In this document: positions 29,321-38,590 of the stretch, in pieces
Numbering within the stretch: position 1 is the stretch's first letter
Layout: the number at the start of each line of letters is the position of its first letter
NCBI RefSeq assembly: GCF_000526715.1
Contig: NZ_JAGP01000001.1
Span: 310,001 to 374,000 of the forward strand
Reading direction: 5' to 3'
DNA from: Hydrogenovibrio kuenenii DSM 12350
GTDB taxonomy: Bacteria > Pseudomonadota > Gammaproteobacteria > Thiomicrospirales > Thiomicrospiraceae
Length of the DNA stretch: 64,000 bases
The notes under the pieces: generated by a model
Told to the model about the DNA's origin: nothing
Databases searched by the model: none
Seen by the model: only the letters and a program-made list of their open reading frames with translations
Translations under genes and position numbers: made by a program

Positions 29321-31398
29321 TGACTGATACAACTGCAGATTTTTTGGTTGAAATTGGTACTGAAGAGCTACCGCCAAAAGCATTAAAAGCTTTGTCAGAA
29401 GCTTTTGCAAAAGGTATTACTGCCGGACTAGAAGTGGCTGAATTGTCTTTTGGCGAAGTGAGCACTTATGCTTCGCCTCGTCGTTTGGCGGTTAGAGTAC
29501 AAGCATTGCAAACTGTGCAGGCAGACAAAACGATTGAACGCAAAGGTCCAGCTAAAAAAGCCGCATTTGACGATCAAGGTGAACCGACCAAGGCATTGCT
29601 AGGTTTTGCTCGTGGTTGCGGTGCTGAAGTCGATGCGTTATCTGAGATTGAAACTGAAAAAGGGACATGGATGGTTTATTACCTTGAGCAAAAAGGTGAA
29701 ACGGCCAAGGTTTTGTTACCGGAAATAGTGAGTCAATCTTTGGCAAAACTCCCAATTCCTAAACGTATGCGTTGGGGTGCTTCTGATGTTGAATTTGTGC
29801 GTCCAGCTCACTGGGTGTTGATGTTGTTGGATGATCAGATTGTGCCTGCGACAATTTTAGGCTTGTCTTCTGGTCACACAACGCGTGGTCATCGTTTCCA
29901 TGCGCCACAAGAAATTGAAATTGCGATGCCTGTTGATTATGTCTCTAAGTTAGAAGTGGAAGGTAAGGTTAAAGTAGATTTTGCAGAGCGTTCTGAAATG
30001 ATTCGATCGCAAGTTGAAGCCGCTGCGAAGTCGATGAACGGTATTGCCGATATCGATGAAGATTTATTGGAAGAAGTCACCGCATTGAATGAGTGGCCGC
30101 AAGCCGTGGTGGGTGATTTTGATGAAGTGTTTCTATCCGTACCTTCCGAAGCATTGATTTCAGCGATGAAAGGCCATCAAAAATATTTCCATTTATTGAA
30201 TCAAGATGGCAGCTTGATGGCTAAGTTCATTACTTTTTCCAATATTGAAAGTAGCAATCCTGATTCTGTGAAGAAAGGGAACGAACGTGTTATTCGTCCT
30301 CGACTTGCCGATGCAAAATTTTTCTGGGATCAAGACCGCAAGCAATCTTTAGATGATTTCTTACCTCGTTTGAAAACAGTCGTTTTCCAACAAAAGTTAG
30401 GGACTTTGTATGACAAGATTGAACGTCTAGAAACGCTAACGGTAAAAGTTGGTAAGCCTCTGGGTGAAGAGCCACAATTACTAGAAAGAGCAGCACGTTT
30501 GTCCAAGTGTGATTTGATGTCTGAAATGGTAGGAGAATTCCCTGATCTGCAAGGAATTATGGGGCGCTATTATGCATTAGAGCAGGGCGAGAATGCTGCG
30601 GTAGCCGATGCCTTAGATGCACAGTATCAACCAAGGTTTGCTGGCGATGAGCTGCCAAATTCAGGTGTGGCTCAAGCTTTAGCAATTGCTGATAAGCTCG
30701 ACACAATTACCGGAATTTTCGGTTTGGGTCAGGTGCCAACGGGTGATAAAGATCCTTTTGCGTTACGTCGTTCTGCACTTGGTTTGCTGCGAATCATGAT
30801 TGAAAAACAGCTAAACCTTGATCTGGAATTACTGATTCGTGAAAGTATCAAGTTGCATGATGCGGTTGAAAGCTCTGATGCATTGACTGCCGAGATATAC
30901 GATTTTATTATCAGTCGCCTAAAAGCCTATTATGCAGATAAAGGGGTTTCTGCTGAAGAGTTTGAAGCAGTACGCGTGTGTGCACCAAGTCATCCAATAG
31001 ATTTTGATAAGCGTATTGCGGCTGTTCAACAATTTAGCGCGATGGAAGAGGCAGAAAGCCTGAGCGCGGCTAATAAGCGAATTGCCAATATTTTGAAAAA
31101 ACTAGATGAACCTTTCGCAGAAACTGTCGAAACAAGACTGTTTGAGACGGATGCAGAAAAAGTGCTTTTCGCAACTCTTGATGAGTTGAGAGAAGAGGTA
31201 AGTTGCTTGATTGCTGATCGTGATTATGCAAAAGCAATGCAAGCTTTAGCTCGCATTCGCAAGCCAGTGGATGTGTTCTTTGATGAAGTTATGGTAATGG
31301 CAGATGACATGTCTGTTCGTAATAACCGCTTGGCATTATTGAATCAAATCTATCAACTCTTTTTGCAGATAGCAGATATCTCTCGTCTGTCAGCGTAA
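29320..31398 (+). CDS. glyS: Glycyl-tRNA synthetase beta subunit
   Basis: A 692-residue beta subunit (E. coli 689) that binds tRNA. N-terminus FLVEIGTEELPPKALKAL, middle FITFSNIESSNPDSVKKGNERVIR-like region and HD-type CDLMSEMVGEFPDLQGIMGRYYA (both split here for length) are diagnostic, followed by the anticodon-binding C-terminal part (KPVDVFFDEVMVMADD). Forms the tetramer with GlyQ. Confidence 0.97.
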   Translation: MTDTTADFLVEIGTEELPPKALKALSEAFAKGITAGLEVAELSFGEVSTYASPRRLAVRVQALQTVQADKTIERKGPAKKAAFDDQGEPTKALLGFARGCGAEVDALSEIETEKGTWMVYYLEQKGETAKVLLPEIVSQSLAKLPIPKRMRWGASDVEFVRPAHWVLMLLDDQIVPATILGLSSGHTTRGHRFHAPQEIEIAMPVDYVSKLEVEGKVKVDFAERSEMIRSQVEAAAKSMNGIADIDEDLLEEVTALNEWPQAVVGDFDEVFLSVPSEALISAMKGHQKYFHLLNQDGSLMAKFITFSNIESSNPDSVKKGNERVIRPRLADAKFFWDQDRKQSLDDFLPRLKTVVFQQKLGTLYDKIERLETLTVKVGKPLGEEPQLLERAARLSKCDLMSEMVGEFPDLQGIMGRYYALEQGENAAVADALDAQYQPRFAGDELPNSGVAQALAIADKLDTITGIFGLGQVPTGDKDPFALRRSALGLLRIMIEKQLNLDLELLIRESIKLHDAVESSDALTAEIYDFIISRLKAYYADKGVSAEEFEAVRVCAPSHPIDFDKRIAAVQQFSAMEEAESLSAANKRIANILKKLDEPFAETVETRLFETDAEKVLFATLDELREEVSCLIADRDYAKAMQALARIRKPVDVFFDEVMVMADDMSVRNNRLALLNQIYQLFLQIADISRLSA

Positions 31399-31401
31399 TT
31401 T

Positions 31402-31441
31402 AGAAAAAACGGGTTGAGAAAGCTTCTCCACTCGTTTTTTT
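31402..31441 (+). terminator. Possible terminator or attenuator between glyS and gmhB
   Basis: AAAAAACG-GGTTGAGAA-agct-TCTCCACTCG-TTTTTTT: imperfect stem with GAGAA/TTCTC core and seven T residues. Confidence 0.65.
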
Positions 31442-31456
31442 GTCTAGGGTTTAAAA

Positions 31457-31993
31457 ATGAACAAAATCATTGTATTAGATCGTGATGGTGTGGTGAATCA
31501 AGACTCAGATGCTTACATTAAACATCCCGATGAATGGATTCCTGAACCTGGTAGTATTGAAGCAATTGCGAAATTGAAAAAGTCAGGGTGGACTGTTGCG
31601 ATTGCAACAAATCAGTCCGGTGTTCGTCGTGGCTATTATTCCCGTCAAACTTTACATGCCATGCATCAAAAGCTTACTCAACTGTTGGCTGAGTACGAAG
31701 TTGCCGTTGATTGGATTAGTTATTCCCCCTATGTTTCTGAGGACAATGCCCCTTGTAGAAAACCTGGAACAGGGATGCTGCAAGCGATTCAAAATCGATT
31801 TGGTTTGTCTCTGGCTAACGTTCCAATGATTGGCGATTCTCTTGCTGATATTCAAGTAGCCAAAGCGATGAAAATGAAACCGATGCTTGTTAGAACGGGC
31901 AAAGGCGAACGTACCTTGTCAAAAAAATCACCTGAGTTATCGGATGTACCTGTTTACGACAACCTTTTGACAGCTGTGGAGAGCTTGCTATGA
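31457..31993 (+). CDS. gmhB: D-glycero-beta-D-manno-heptose 1,7-bisphosphate 7-phosphatase
   Basis: A 178-residue HAD phosphatase making ADP-heptose precursor for LPS core. HAD motif I VLDRDGVVNQDSD, motif II ATNQSG, the zinc loop PYVSEDNAPCRKPGTGM (reduced in Cys/His relative to E. coli, so zinc binding is uncertain), and motif IV MIGDSLADIQ. It overlaps the next acyltransferase by 4 bp. Confidence 0.93.
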   Translation: MNKIIVLDRDGVVNQDSDAYIKHPDEWIPEPGSIEAIAKLKKSGWTVAIATNQSGVRRGYYSRQTLHAMHQKLTQLLAEYEVAVDWISYSPYVSEDNAPCRKPGTGMLQAIQNRFGLSLANVPMIGDSLADIQVAKAMKMKPMLVRTGKGERTLSKKSPELSDVPVYDNLLTAVESLL

Positions 31994-32733
31994 AGCTTTT
32001 AACTGTATTTAGGTCGTCTATTTTCTTTGCTGGGCATATTGCGACGCTTATTTTCTTTGTTGTTACCGCGCAAGTCTTGTGGGTTGCGCCTGCCTCAGTT
32101 CGCTATGCGTACATCCACTTATGGGCGAGGTTTACCATCCGATGGTTAAAGTGGACTTGTGGTGTCAATTATCAGGTTCATGGGCGCGAGAATATTGACC
32201 TTTCAAAATCTGGCGTAATCCTTGCTAAACATGAGTCGGCCTGGGAAACTTTTGCGTTTCAAGAGTTCTTTCCACGTCAGACGTTTGTTTTAAAACAAGA
32301 ATTACTGAAAATTCCTTTTTTTGGATGGGGATTGAAGATGATGGGGCCGATTGCAATTGATCGCAAAGCCGGCCGCAAAGCGATGAAACAGGTAATTGAT
32401 CAAGGGACTGAAAAGCTTGCACAAGGCGTTTGGGTGGTAATCTTTCCAGAAGGCACCCGAACCCGCCATGGAAAAATAGGCAAAATTAATGCTGGAGGGG
32501 CAATTCTTGCCCAACGATCAGGTGTTAATACCTACTTTGTCTCTCACAATGCGGGGCAATGTTGGCCAACGGGTAGTTTGCTTATTTATCCAGGAACGAT
32601 TGATGTGTATATCAGTTCACCGATAGAGCCATCGGAATTTTCAGTTGAAGAGATTAACCAGCAATTAGAGGATTGGTTTAAAGCGCACCTTACGCCCCTT
32701 TCTGAGTTTAAGACGGAGGTGCCTAAACCCTAA
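31990..32733 (+). CDS. plsC: 1-acylglycerol-3-phosphate acyltransferase family protein
   Basis: A 247-residue membrane acyltransferase. Two N-terminal hydrophobic segments (about 8-35), then motif I KHESAWETF, in which the usual HX4D is HX4E as in many proteobacterial homologues, motif II GWGLKMMGPIAIDR and motif III VIFPEGTRTR. It makes phosphatidic acid from lysophosphatidate; a second genuine PlsC may exist elsewhere. Coupled to gmhB by ATGA overlap, as in many gammaproteobacteria. Confidence 0.88.
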   Translation: MKLLTVFRSSIFFAGHIATLIFFVVTAQVLWVAPASVRYAYIHLWARFTIRWLKWTCGVNYQVHGRENIDLSKSGVILAKHESAWETFAFQEFFPRQTFVLKQELLKIPFFGWGLKMMGPIAIDRKAGRKAMKQVIDQGTEKLAQGVWVVIFPEGTRTRHGKIGKINAGGAILAQRSGVNTYFVSHNAGQCWPTGSLLIYPGTIDVYISSPIEPSEFSVEEINQQLEDWFKAHLTPLSEFKTEVPKP

Positions 32734-32737
32734 CTAG

Positions 32738-33565
32738 ATGAGCAAATTAGCAAGTATAGTAGGCATTATTCTTGGCTTGATCGTCGTCCTGTTCAACATG
32801 GTCGATTTCAAGTCAGGCGAACTGTTATCTGCATTCTTTAATTTGCAAGCTTTGATGGTGGTCTTAGGCGGGACTTTCGCCGCTGCATTTATCAACTATC
32901 CCTTCAGTCAGATGATGTGCTTTTTTAAAGGTTTTATAAAAGTTTTAACTTCTGAACCTGCTTCACAATCCACAATTATTGAACAATTGATGTATCTATC
33001 TCATCTAGCCTATACAAAGGGCGAGTTGGCTCTCGAAAAAGAAATTGAGAATCAGACTGACCCTTTTTTGGGTTTTGCACTAACTGAAATGATGATTTAC
33101 CGTGATGAAGAACATCTGCGTTCAAGCCTTGAGAATCATTTAAACTCTATGCGTATGCGTCATTTGAACTGTCAGGATGTGTTCAATAACATGGCTTCCT
33201 ATGCACCAGCATTCGGAATGATGGGGACGGTAATGGGGTTGATTATGATGATGACTTCTCAAGTAGGAGGGGGAGATGCAGCTAATGTGGTTGGGCAATC
33301 TGAGAACATGCTTAACTCTTTGTTAACCGGTATGGGGTTGGCATTGGTAACTACCTTTTATGGTGTGTTGTTTGCCAATTTTATTTTTATTCCCATGTCA
33401 GGAAAACTTAAAGTGCTTTCTGATGCAGAAGTGGTTAAAGATGAAATTATCATTTTTGGTGTAATGGGTTTAAAACAGAAGCAAGCACCATTGATGATGA
33501 AAGAAAGTTTACTCTCTTATGTTAACCATAAAACGAAGCAGAAGTTAGATTTAGAGCTTCATTAA
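32738..33565 (+). CDS. MotA/PomA-like stator subunit
   Basis: A 275-residue four-helix membrane protein of the MotA/TolQ/ExbB family. Membrane segments at about 5-22, 33-53, 155-178 and 190-215; a large cytoplasmic loop with charged residues lies between the second and third. NMASYAPAFGMMGTVMGLIMMM carries the conserved helix-3 proline, and LLTGMGLALVTTFYGVLFANF the fourth helix. It begins 5 bp after plsC and is followed by two OmpA/MotB-like genes, forming an ion-driven stator cassette distinct from the canonical motAB at 44-45.7 kb. Confidence 0.88.
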   Translation: MSKLASIVGIILGLIVVLFNMVDFKSGELLSAFFNLQALMVVLGGTFAAAFINYPFSQMMCFFKGFIKVLTSEPASQSTIIEQLMYLSHLAYTKGELALEKEIENQTDPFLGFALTEMMIYRDEEHLRSSLENHLNSMRMRHLNCQDVFNNMASYAPAFGMMGTVMGLIMMMTSQVGGGDAANVVGQSENMLNSLLTGMGLALVTTFYGVLFANFIFIPMSGKLKVLSDAEVVKDEIIIFGVMGLKQKQAPLMMKESLLSYVNHKTKQKLDLELH

Positions 33566-33586
33566 TGTTTAGGGCGTGAAACAAAT

Positions 33587-34324
33587 ATGAAACGAATGCT
33601 CCTTGATCAATCTAAGCAAGAATCTCAGACAGAAGCAGCCGATTTTCTTCGTCTCAAGCGCTATCGTTCATCACAAATCATTTTTATTGCATTGTTTACT
33701 TCCTTGTTAGCTCTTTTTGTAATTATTATCTCTATCGTTGGTATTGAAACTAACCAGTCAAAAAGAAGTTACCAAAAAGCGATTAATGCCTTATATCATG
33801 ATATTAAGGTGCAATCGTCTAAAGAAGGCATGAATTGGTTAGTTATCGATAATACGGTCGCCAAAGGCGTTAAGTTGACGTTTAAACCTACCTTATTTGA
33901 AAAAAACCGCCTCTTTGCCTCTGCGCGTGCAAAAATTAATCCGCTATATTTACCTTACTTGAACCAGCTTATTCAGTTGTTGAAAACGGTAGATTTTGAG
34001 CACTATATTCAAAATCATAGAGCTCTGGTTCGAGCGATTCCATTGAAACCAAACCAAAAGTTGATTATGACCTTAAGGGTTGAGGGTCATACCGATGCAT
34101 CAGCGCTTGCAAAGACGGCGCTGTATCAAAGTAATATTGAATTGAGTGGGTTTCGAGCTTATGCCATTATGAATTACATTCAACTCTATAGCCAGATACC
34201 GGGTAATCGTTTTGGAATAGCAGGTTATGGGAGTTTACGTCCCATTTCTAGTAACCCGATGGATCCAATAAATCGGCGTGTAGAAATTTATTTGCTGCCG
34301 CAAATTATTACTAAGCCGGGGTAG
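33587..34324 (+). CDS. OmpA-domain stator-like protein without the channel Asp
   Basis: A 245-residue protein with one membrane segment (about 29-52, IIFIALFTSLLALFVIIISIVGI) that has no acidic residue, unlike MotB/PomB. The C-terminal OmpA-like peptidoglycan-binding domain includes RVEGHTDASALAKTALYQ and AGYGSLRPISSN.PINRRVEIYLLP. It may be an accessory wall anchor rather than an ion-conducting subunit. Lies between the MotA-like and the MotB-like gene. Confidence 0.82.
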   Translation: MKRMLLDQSKQESQTEAADFLRLKRYRSSQIIFIALFTSLLALFVIIISIVGIETNQSKRSYQKAINALYHDIKVQSSKEGMNWLVIDNTVAKGVKLTFKPTLFEKNRLFASARAKINPLYLPYLNQLIQLLKTVDFEHYIQNHRALVRAIPLKPNQKLIMTLRVEGHTDASALAKTALYQSNIELSGFRAYAIMNYIQLYSQIPGNRFGIAGYGSLRPISSNPMDPINRRVEIYLLPQIITKPG

Positions 34325-34328
34325 TGTC

Positions 34329-35027
34329 ATGAGTAGTGTTAAGTCTGAAAAAATTAAGTCAGGATGGCTGTTCTCTTTTGGAGACATGATAACTTTATTG
34401 ATTACCTTTTTTATTTTAATGATTGTATTGAATAAAGGGGAGATTTCTAAAGTACAGAAGTGGTTAGAGGATGATTTAGACCAGGTTTCCATTGAGTTAA
34501 CAGGTCAATTTCAAGATGCAATTTTTGTAAAGGTTAAAAGAACGTCTCTCGGCGTGGAAATTGATATCAATAATGATCAAGCTTTTGTGGAAGGGGGGTT
34601 TAATCCATCAGAAGGTTTGGCAAAAGAATTAACATTGGTTGGAGAAGAGTTAAAGAAAATTCCTTTATTAACGGAAGAACAGTCTAAAGTTTTGCCAGCT
34701 GGTGTGGCTTATGATGCAAAAAAACAAGGGCTGAATTTACGTCGGGAGATTTCTATTGCAGGTTATACCGATAATGCGAAAATTAACCCGGAATCAAGTT
34801 TGAGAAATAACTGGTTTCTGAGCACTATGCGAGCAGAAAGTGTAATGCAGCTGCTTATGGAATCGAGTGGCTTACCTCAAAAGCTTTTTGGGATCGCGGG
34901 TTATGGTATGTATCGCCCTATAGCTTCAAATGATACACCTGATGGTCGTGCAAAAAATCGGCGAGTAAAAATTGTCATTACAGCCAACTTTACACACCAG
35001 TCAAAAGTCGAGGAAAAGTCATCCTAG
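34329..35027 (+). CDS. MotB/PomB-like OmpA-domain protein with channel Asp
   Basis: A 232-residue protein with a MotB-type N-terminus [22 protein letters not shown], where the Asp (about residue 18) corresponds to the ion-carrying aspartate. The OmpA domain has [22 protein letters not shown] and [12 protein letters not shown], ending [13 protein letters not shown]. It starts 4 bp after the previous gene and its stop overlaps that of the convergent chemoreceptor by 4 bp. Confidence 0.85.
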   Translation: MSSVKSEKIKSGWLFSFGDMITLLITFFILMIVLNKGEISKVQKWLEDDLDQVSIELTGQFQDAIFVKVKRTSLGVEIDINNDQAFVEGGFNPSEGLAKELTLVGEELKKIPLLTEEQSKVLPAGVAYDAKKQGLNLRREISIAGYTDNAKINPESSLRNNWFLSTMRAESVMQLLMESSGLPQKLFGIAGYGMYRPIASNDTPDGRAKNRRVKIVITANFTHQSKVEEKSS

Positions 35028-36856
35028 TACTGTTCTTGTAGAGAGAGGGTTTTAGATGCGCCTGCCTTTTCTACTTCGAATCCTGAAACATCTTGCTGTA
35101 ATTTCACAGCTTGTTCTGTTAGGTGTGAAGCACTTGCCGCAGTTTGTTCAACTAAAGCAGCGTTTTGCTGTACCGCACTATCAAGCTGCGCGATTGCCTG
35201 ATTTACTTGGCCAATACCTGTAGCCTGCTCCTTAGCGCTAATGGTTATTTCTGCAACAATCTCAGTTACGGTCTGTACGCCTTGATTGATTTTATCAAAA
35301 GCGTCATTGGTTTCATTTAATTGTGAAGCGCCTTGATTTACTTTAGCAACGACTTCATCTATCAGTTTTCGAATGTCGTTGGCCGCATCGGAAGATTTAC
35401 CAGCCAAGCTTCTCACCTCACCAGCAACAACAGCAAATCCTCGGCCATGTTCGCCAGCACGTGCCGCTTCCACAGCTGCATTTAAGGCCAGTAAATTGGT
35501 TTGGAAAGCAATGCTGTCAATTAATGCAATAATATCGCTGATGCGTTCACTGGATTCTTGAATACGAGACATAGATTCAACCGATTCCTGCATTACTTGA
35601 CGGCCGTCATGCGTCAGTGTCATGGTTTCACTTGCAAGTTCATGGGCGCGTTGTGCATGTTCGGATGTTTGCTGTACAGTAGATGTTATTTGCTCTACGG
35701 CAGAAGCAGTTTCTTCTAAGGATGCTGCTTGAGATTGCGTTCTTTCCGATAAGTTGTCGTTACCTTGTGAGATTTCGAGTGTTCCCTGTGCCACTTCAGA
35801 TGAAGTGTTGATAACCTGTGTCATAGAGTTATGTAGTTGGGTGACGGCATGAGATAAGTTGTCTTGTAGGGTTTTTAAATCACCGCTAAACGACCGGCTC
35901 ATGTGATAAGTGAGATCGCCTTCACTTAAGTGTTTGGCTGAAGTATTTAGCTCTTGAATGCTTTGTGATATTTCTGCAACGGCTTTGTTGATAAAGGACT
36001 TTAGCTCTGCCATTTGACCTTTTGCATCTTCGGTGATTCGTTGGCTAAAGTCGGAAACCATCACTTTTTCCATCACAAAATTTATTTGTTGAATAATGGT
36101 GTCCATATTTTGCATGGCTTGGTCTACTTTTATGCGAATATTTCCCTTTACTTCAGGATTCATTCGAGCTGAAAAGTCTCCATTTGAAATCGCACCTGCA
36201 ATGTCTTCCATTGAATTCATTGTGGTTTGTACGCTGTCAACTGATGCATTCACCATATTTTTTAAAGTTTGTAGGTCGCCGTGAACTTCTAGTGTGCAGC
36301 GTTGATCGAAGTTACCATTTGCAACTTCTGACAAGCTGGCATTAATTCGGTCAAAGATATTTTTTAAATCGCCCGTCAAGCCGTTAAAGCAAGTCATTAC
36401 TTGTCCAACTTCATCTTGGTATTTCACATCAAGTACTTTGGAAAAGTCATTGGTAGTAGTGATTTCTAATATCCCTTTTTCCATTTGTTTGATCGGTTTT
36501 ACGATCTTAATCATCAAGGTGCTGTACATGAGAATAAAGAATGCGCCGACAGCAACAAGTACGGCCACAATAAAGTAAACTGTTAAGTTTTTAACAGATG
36601 TAATGGTTTGTGTTAACTGAGTGCTCACTGCTTGATAGGAGTTTGCTGTTTCAGCGGTTCCCGATTGTGCGACTAGATGGTGGATATGCTGCCACTGGTT
36701 TAATGTTGTAGCGAGTTGAGTGTGAATTACGGTAAATGCTGTAGTAAAAAATACGCCAGCTCCTGCCATCATGACTAGCAAAATAATGCTTAGGGTCGAA
36801 ATTTTCGCTCGACTCCATACTCCCGCTTTTTGATGAGTTTTCATGTGGTTATTCAT
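35024..36856 (-). CDS. Methyl-accepting chemotaxis protein with poly-HAMP region
   Basis: A 610-residue chemoreceptor; the ATG at 36856 is preferred to a GTG seven codons upstream because AAGGG lies 9 bases before it. Two membrane segments (about 20-42 and 93-115) bracket a short periplasmic part of about 50 residues. At least four HAMP-like units follow, recognisable by NGNFDQR, NGDFSAR, VSDFSQR and EGDLTYH. The signalling hairpin tip is in [22 protein letters not shown] (split: [20 protein letters not shown]). No NWETF-type CheR/CheB tail. The ligand is unknown. Confidence 0.92.
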   Translation of the reverse strand: MNNHMKTHQKAGVWSRAKISTLSIILLVMMAGAGVFFTTAFTVIHTQLATTLNQWQHIHHLVAQSGTAETANSYQAVSTQLTQTITSVKNLTVYFIVAVLVAVGAFFILMYSTLMIKIVKPIKQMEKGILEITTTNDFSKVLDVKYQDEVGQVMTCFNGLTGDLKNIFDRINASLSEVANGNFDQRCTLEVHGDLQTLKNMVNASVDSVQTTMNSMEDIAGAISNGDFSARMNPEVKGNIRIKVDQAMQNMDTIIQQINFVMEKVMVSDFSQRITEDAKGQMAELKSFINKAVAEISQSIQELNTSAKHLSEGDLTYHMSRSFSGDLKTLQDNLSHAVTQLHNSMTQVINTSSEVAQGTLEISQGNDNLSERTQSQAASLEETASAVEQITSTVQQTSEHAQRAHELASETMTLTHDGRQVMQESVESMSRIQESSERISDIIALIDSIAFQTNLLALNAAVEAARAGEHGRGFAVVAGEVRSLAGKSSDAANDIRKLIDEVVAKVNQGASQLNETNDAFDKINQGVQTVTEIVAEITISAKEQATGIGQVNQAIAQLDSAVQQNAALVEQTAASASHLTEQAVKLQQDVSGFEVEKAGASKTLSLQEQY

Positions 36857-37040
36857 GCAAGCCAACCCTTTTAGCACCGACGTTGTGCAAATATTAAGTA
36901 TATTTCAGTAAATGCTTAAGTCTAGCATAAAATTTTTCGGCTGTTTAGTGGGTAAAGAATCGAAAAATATCCTTGTAAGCCCTGTGGGTATTGGGTTTTA
37001 GCAGGTGTGTTTCGTTATTCTTTTTAAAAATGAATAGAAG

Positions 37041-37739
37041 TTAAATAGGCGGAAGTTGCCAGTTAATGGGCGTTTTTCCATACTGTTCTAGGTAAGTATT
37101 GCTTCTTGAAAAAGGTTTGCTGCCATAGAAACCACGATAGGCTGATAACGGTGAAGGATGCGGAGACTCAATCACAAAATGTTTTTGTCGGTCGATAAAT
37201 TTTCCTTTCTTCTGTGCATAGGCACCCCAAAGGATAAACACAAGATGTTCCCTTTCTTGCGCTAAAAGGTGAATGATTTTATCGGTAAACTGTTCCCAGC
37301 CATGGTTTTGATGGGCATTAGGCTTGCCTGCTTCTACTGTCAAAACAGCATTGAGAAGTAAGACGCCTTGGTTTGCCCAGGGCTGTAAGAAACCTGTATG
37401 TGAATTGTTAATGTTTAAATCGTCTAGTAATTCTCGGTTGATATTGAGTAAAGACTTTGGCAAAGGTGTTACACCAGGTAAAACGGAAAAACTTAGGCCA
37501 TGCGCATGTCCTGGTGTTGGGTAGGGGTCTTGGCCAAGTACAACAACTTTTACTTGTTCAAAAGGTGTTGAATTCAGAGCATTGAACCACAGGTTTCCCT
37601 TAGGAAGAATTTGTTTCCCTTGCTGTTTTTCATCAAGCAAGAACTGCTTTAACGCTTGCATATAAGGTTGATCAAATTCAGCGTGTAGGCGTGATAACCA
37701 GCTTTGTTCTAAGTCAATGGAATGGTCTGTATGAGTCAT
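37041..37739 (-). CDS. ung: Uracil-DNA glycosylase (family 1)
   Basis: A 232-residue glycosylase that removes uracil from DNA. Catalytic water-activating motif GQDPYPTPGHAHGLSFS near residue 69 and the leucine-loop HPSPLSAYRGFYGSKPFS near 188 are exact family signatures. Followed 27 bp upstream by pdxH in the same direction. Confidence 0.97.
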   Translation of the reverse strand: MTHTDHSIDLEQSWLSRLHAEFDQPYMQALKQFLLDEKQQGKQILPKGNLWFNALNSTPFEQVKVVVLGQDPYPTPGHAHGLSFSVLPGVTPLPKSLLNINRELLDDLNINNSHTGFLQPWANQGVLLLNAVLTVEAGKPNAHQNHGWEQFTDKIIHLLAQEREHLVFILWGAYAQKKGKFIDRQKHFVIESPHPSPLSAYRGFYGSKPFSRSNTYLEQYGKTPINWQLPPI

Positions 37740-37766
37740 AAATTTAAGTTGAGGTTGCTGTGCGTG

Positions 37767-38417
37767 TTATGGCGAAAGACGATTTATATCCCAGCTACCA
37801 TTGCTGTCTTTTTGATATCTGAAGCGGTCATGGAGACGGTTTGGGCGGCCTTGCCAAAACTCAAAATAATTTGCTTGAAGTAAATAGCCCCCCCAGTTGT
37901 CTGGCGCGGGTATTTCTTGGTTTTCATATGTTTCTTCTGCTGTTTGTAGTCGCTGTTCAAGTGTTTGGCGGTCTTTGACGACTTGGCTTTGTTTGGAGAT
38001 TAATGCTGCAAGCTGACTTCCTCTTGGGCGGCTGAGAAAATAATCTTTTGACTTGTTGGCTGCAATTTTTGTAATTTGCCCTTCTATTCGGATTTGACGA
38101 TCCATTTCTGGCCAGAAAAAAAGTAAAGCAGCCTTAGTATTAGAAATTAGTTCACTGGCTTTAGCACTTTCGTAGTTGGTGTAGAACACAAAACCATCGG
38201 TAGAAAATTCTTTCAACAAGACGACTCGGCTATGAGGTTGACCAGTGACGTCCACGGTTGAGATGGACATAGCTGTAGGATCTTTAATGGCTTCTTGTTG
38301 ATGCGCAAATGTCATCCACTGCGAAAATTGTGCAAAAGGGTCGGCGTTAATCTGCTCTTTGTCTAAGGTCGCAAAGTTATATTCACGCCGTTCAGAGTGG
38401 TAATCGCGATTTGGCAT
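37767..38417 (-). CDS. pdxH: Pyridoxamine 5'-phosphate oxidase
   Basis: A 216-residue FMN enzyme of PLP synthesis and salvage. RVVLLKEFSTDGFVFYTNYES is the FMN/substrate region (about 64-84), FFWPEMDRQIRIEG near 100, SRPRGSQLAALIS near 135, and the C-terminal RLHDRFRYQKD and DINRLSP are conserved. Divergent from parE. Confidence 0.96.
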   Translation of the reverse strand: MPNRDYHSERREYNFATLDKEQINADPFAQFSQWMTFAHQQEAIKDPTAMSISTVDVTGQPHSRVVLLKEFSTDGFVFYTNYESAKASELISNTKAALLFFWPEMDRQIRIEGQITKIAANKSKDYFLSRPRGSQLAALISKQSQVVKDRQTLEQRLQTAEETYENQEIPAPDNWGGYLLQANYFEFWQGRPNRLHDRFRYQKDSNGSWDINRLSP

Positions 38418-38590
38418 GTGGACGCCTCTTAAAGTGTTATTGTAATGAGTAATTAGAAAGGTCAGATTCGGAGGGAATCTTGGTGTTACGCCTTTTTTTA
38501 TGTAATATAGCGGAGACTCGTTTGTAACTCAACAAACGATCTTTATTGAAAAGCTAAATCGTCATCTAATGTTTGCAGGAGTTGTTGCTA

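Noticed and set aside
32738-35027. Zorya-type defence system, because of MotA-like plus OmpA/MotB-like genes
   Set aside because: No ZorC, ZorD or ZorE genes follow, the MotA-like protein lacks the long cytoplasmic tail of ZorA, and the neighbours are housekeeping or chemotaxis genes.
36878-36960. Sigma28-type promoter before the chemoreceptor
   Set aside because: A TAAA is present on the minus strand but no GCCGATAA-like -10 occurs at the right spacing.
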